A DNA stretch of 39,041 bases from Candidatus Dojkabacteria bacterium. Lineage in GTDB: Bacteria; Patescibacteriota; Dojkabacteria; J137. Below are positions 38,147 through 39,041 of this stretch, piece after piece (the stretch's first letter is position 1; every line of letters starts with the position of its first letter). The DNA is taken from positions 1 to 39,041 of the forward strand of contig CALDYZ010000031.1 of assembly GCA_937944235.1 (NCBI GenBank), in the 5' to 3' direction. Under the pieces are notes generated by a model. It ran no database searches and was not told the origin of the DNA. It saw only the letters and a program-made list of their open reading frames with translations. Both the position numbers and the translations under genes were made by a program.

Positions 38147-38185
38147 TCTGTAAATTTGAATATTCTAATTTACAGATAGAATATT
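38147..38185. other. Overlapping, mutually exclusive hairpins: TCTGTAAATT(38147-38156)/AATTTACAGA(38167-38176) versus AATATTCTA(38159-38167)/TAGAATATT(38177-38185)
   Basis: Both inverted repeats perfect by direct reading. Confidence 0.7.
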
Positions 38186-38565
38186 GAAAGCTTTAATACT
38201 ATATAAAGTAAATAAAGTGAAATAAATTTTTGCATGTTAGATAAAATTTTTTTAATTTCACTCGATGTTGTATTTATGTTAAAAGAGACGCTATTTTTAT
38301 ATTCTTTTTGTGATTATTTTTGAATTTTGTGATATTTATTAAAACATATGTATATTAATATTGTCATAACATAGAGCAGACAACAAAAATAAATTCAGAT
38401 AGTCATTTTTATTGAAAAAGACCTAATACACTACATACACCAATAAATAGTTCTAGTGTTTAACAACTAATTTATGTTACTTTTTAAGTGTTTTTTATCA
38501 TATTTTATATTGTTAATAAATTAATAAAGTAAATTAGTAACTTACTCTGTATAAAATTTTTAAAA

Positions 38566-39041
38566 GGGGCTTGCATAGATAACTAACAAATAAATTGTTA
38601 GAATCTAGATATGATAAGCAATATAGGGATTACAAAACGCGCACATATATCAAGAAGAAAATATGATACTATTTACAAATGTTTCGTTGAAGATATTCCA
38701 GCAAGTAAAGTATCTAAAATTGTAAATGTGAACAGAAATACAACAAACAGGTATACAAGATTTTTAGAAAAGTAATGTTAAGCAGTGCAATACAAGAAAG
38801 AATAGAAGTAAACCTACACAATGGAATAGAAATAGATGAAAGCTACTTTGTACCAACTAGAGTCAGAGGAAAGAGAGGTAGAGGAGCAGGAAGTAAATAA
38901 TAGTATTTGTACTATTAAAAAGAGGCGATAAGATATATACAGAGATAGTGAATATTGCCAAATCAAAAGAACTCGTACCAATAATTAAGAAAGTAGTAGG
39001 AACAGGATCAGACATATATACTGATGGATGGAGAAGCTACA
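38566..39041 (+). mobile_element. IS1595/ISXO2-like insertion element, left part; right end beyond window
   Basis: Possible left end GGGGCTTGCATAGATAAC at 38566; transposase motifs GIEIDESYFVPTRVRGKRGRGAG and DIYTDGWRSY. Confidence 0.6.
38611..39041 (+). pseudogene. ISXO2-like transposase split over three frames (38611-38775; 38775-38900; from about 38897 on)
   Basis: MISNIGITKRAHISRRKYDTIYKCFVEDIPASKVSKIVNVNRNTTNRYTRFLEK* / MLSSAIQERIEVNLHNGIEIDESYFVPTRVRGKRGRGAGSK* / IIVFVLLKRGDKIYTEIVNIAKSKELVPIIKKVVGTGSDIYTDGWRSY. Confidence 0.7.

Noticed and set aside
38761-38900. Programmed -1 frameshifting in the transposase
   Set aside because: Neither junction has a clear X XXY YYZ slippery heptamer (A GAA AAG and AGT AAA contexts); decay or sequencing error is simpler.
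1-39041. Alternative genetic code (UGA = Gly, as in Gracilibacteria/Absconditabacteria)
   Set aside because: UGA is used as a normal stop at murE, the PduO gene and the MFS gene (ATGA overlap), and conserved Gly/Trp positions use standard codons in all core genes.
1-39041. CRISPR arrays, toxin-antitoxin or restriction-modification systems
   Set aside because: None recognised on either strand.

Overview
AT-rich 39-kb bacterial window whose gene content looks like a Candidate Phyla Radiation (Patescibacteria)-type genome (DUF4012 protein, reduced housekeeping set, many small membrane proteins); the taxon is an inference. The core is a housekeeping block rpoB-rpoC-rpsL-rpsG (+) converging on rplS-rpmH (-). 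It is flanked by cell-envelope genes (two MurE-like ligases, uppP, vanY-type carboxypeptidase, DUF4012 protein, glycosyltransferase), dnaG, gatB, rpiB, a PduO-type adenosyltransferase, a class II photolyase, an ECF sigma factor with a putative membrane partner, a dockerin/cohesin-like secreted pair, a short SufB/D-like protein, tRNA-Leu(UAG), and a frame-disrupted IS1595/ISXO2-like transposase running off the right edge. No CRISPR array or recognisable defence system was seen. The most unusual signal is inside the 'ordinary' transcription/translation genes. RpoC has a trigger loop of normal length in which the near-universal TMRTFH motif is replaced by TLKSKS (no trigger-loop His), and the bridge-helix (S/T)HGARKG is AKGARKG. 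RpoB is divergent in the rifampicin pocket, the ETPEG motif and the GRHGNKG motif. S12 has lost the Lys next to the conserved Asp of its decoding loop (GRVKDLPG to GRKPDLPG). Other points of interest are an in-frame UGA followed by an 86-codon open frame, a perfect hairpin in a long rpoB leader, and mutually exclusive hairpins upstream of tRNA-Leu.
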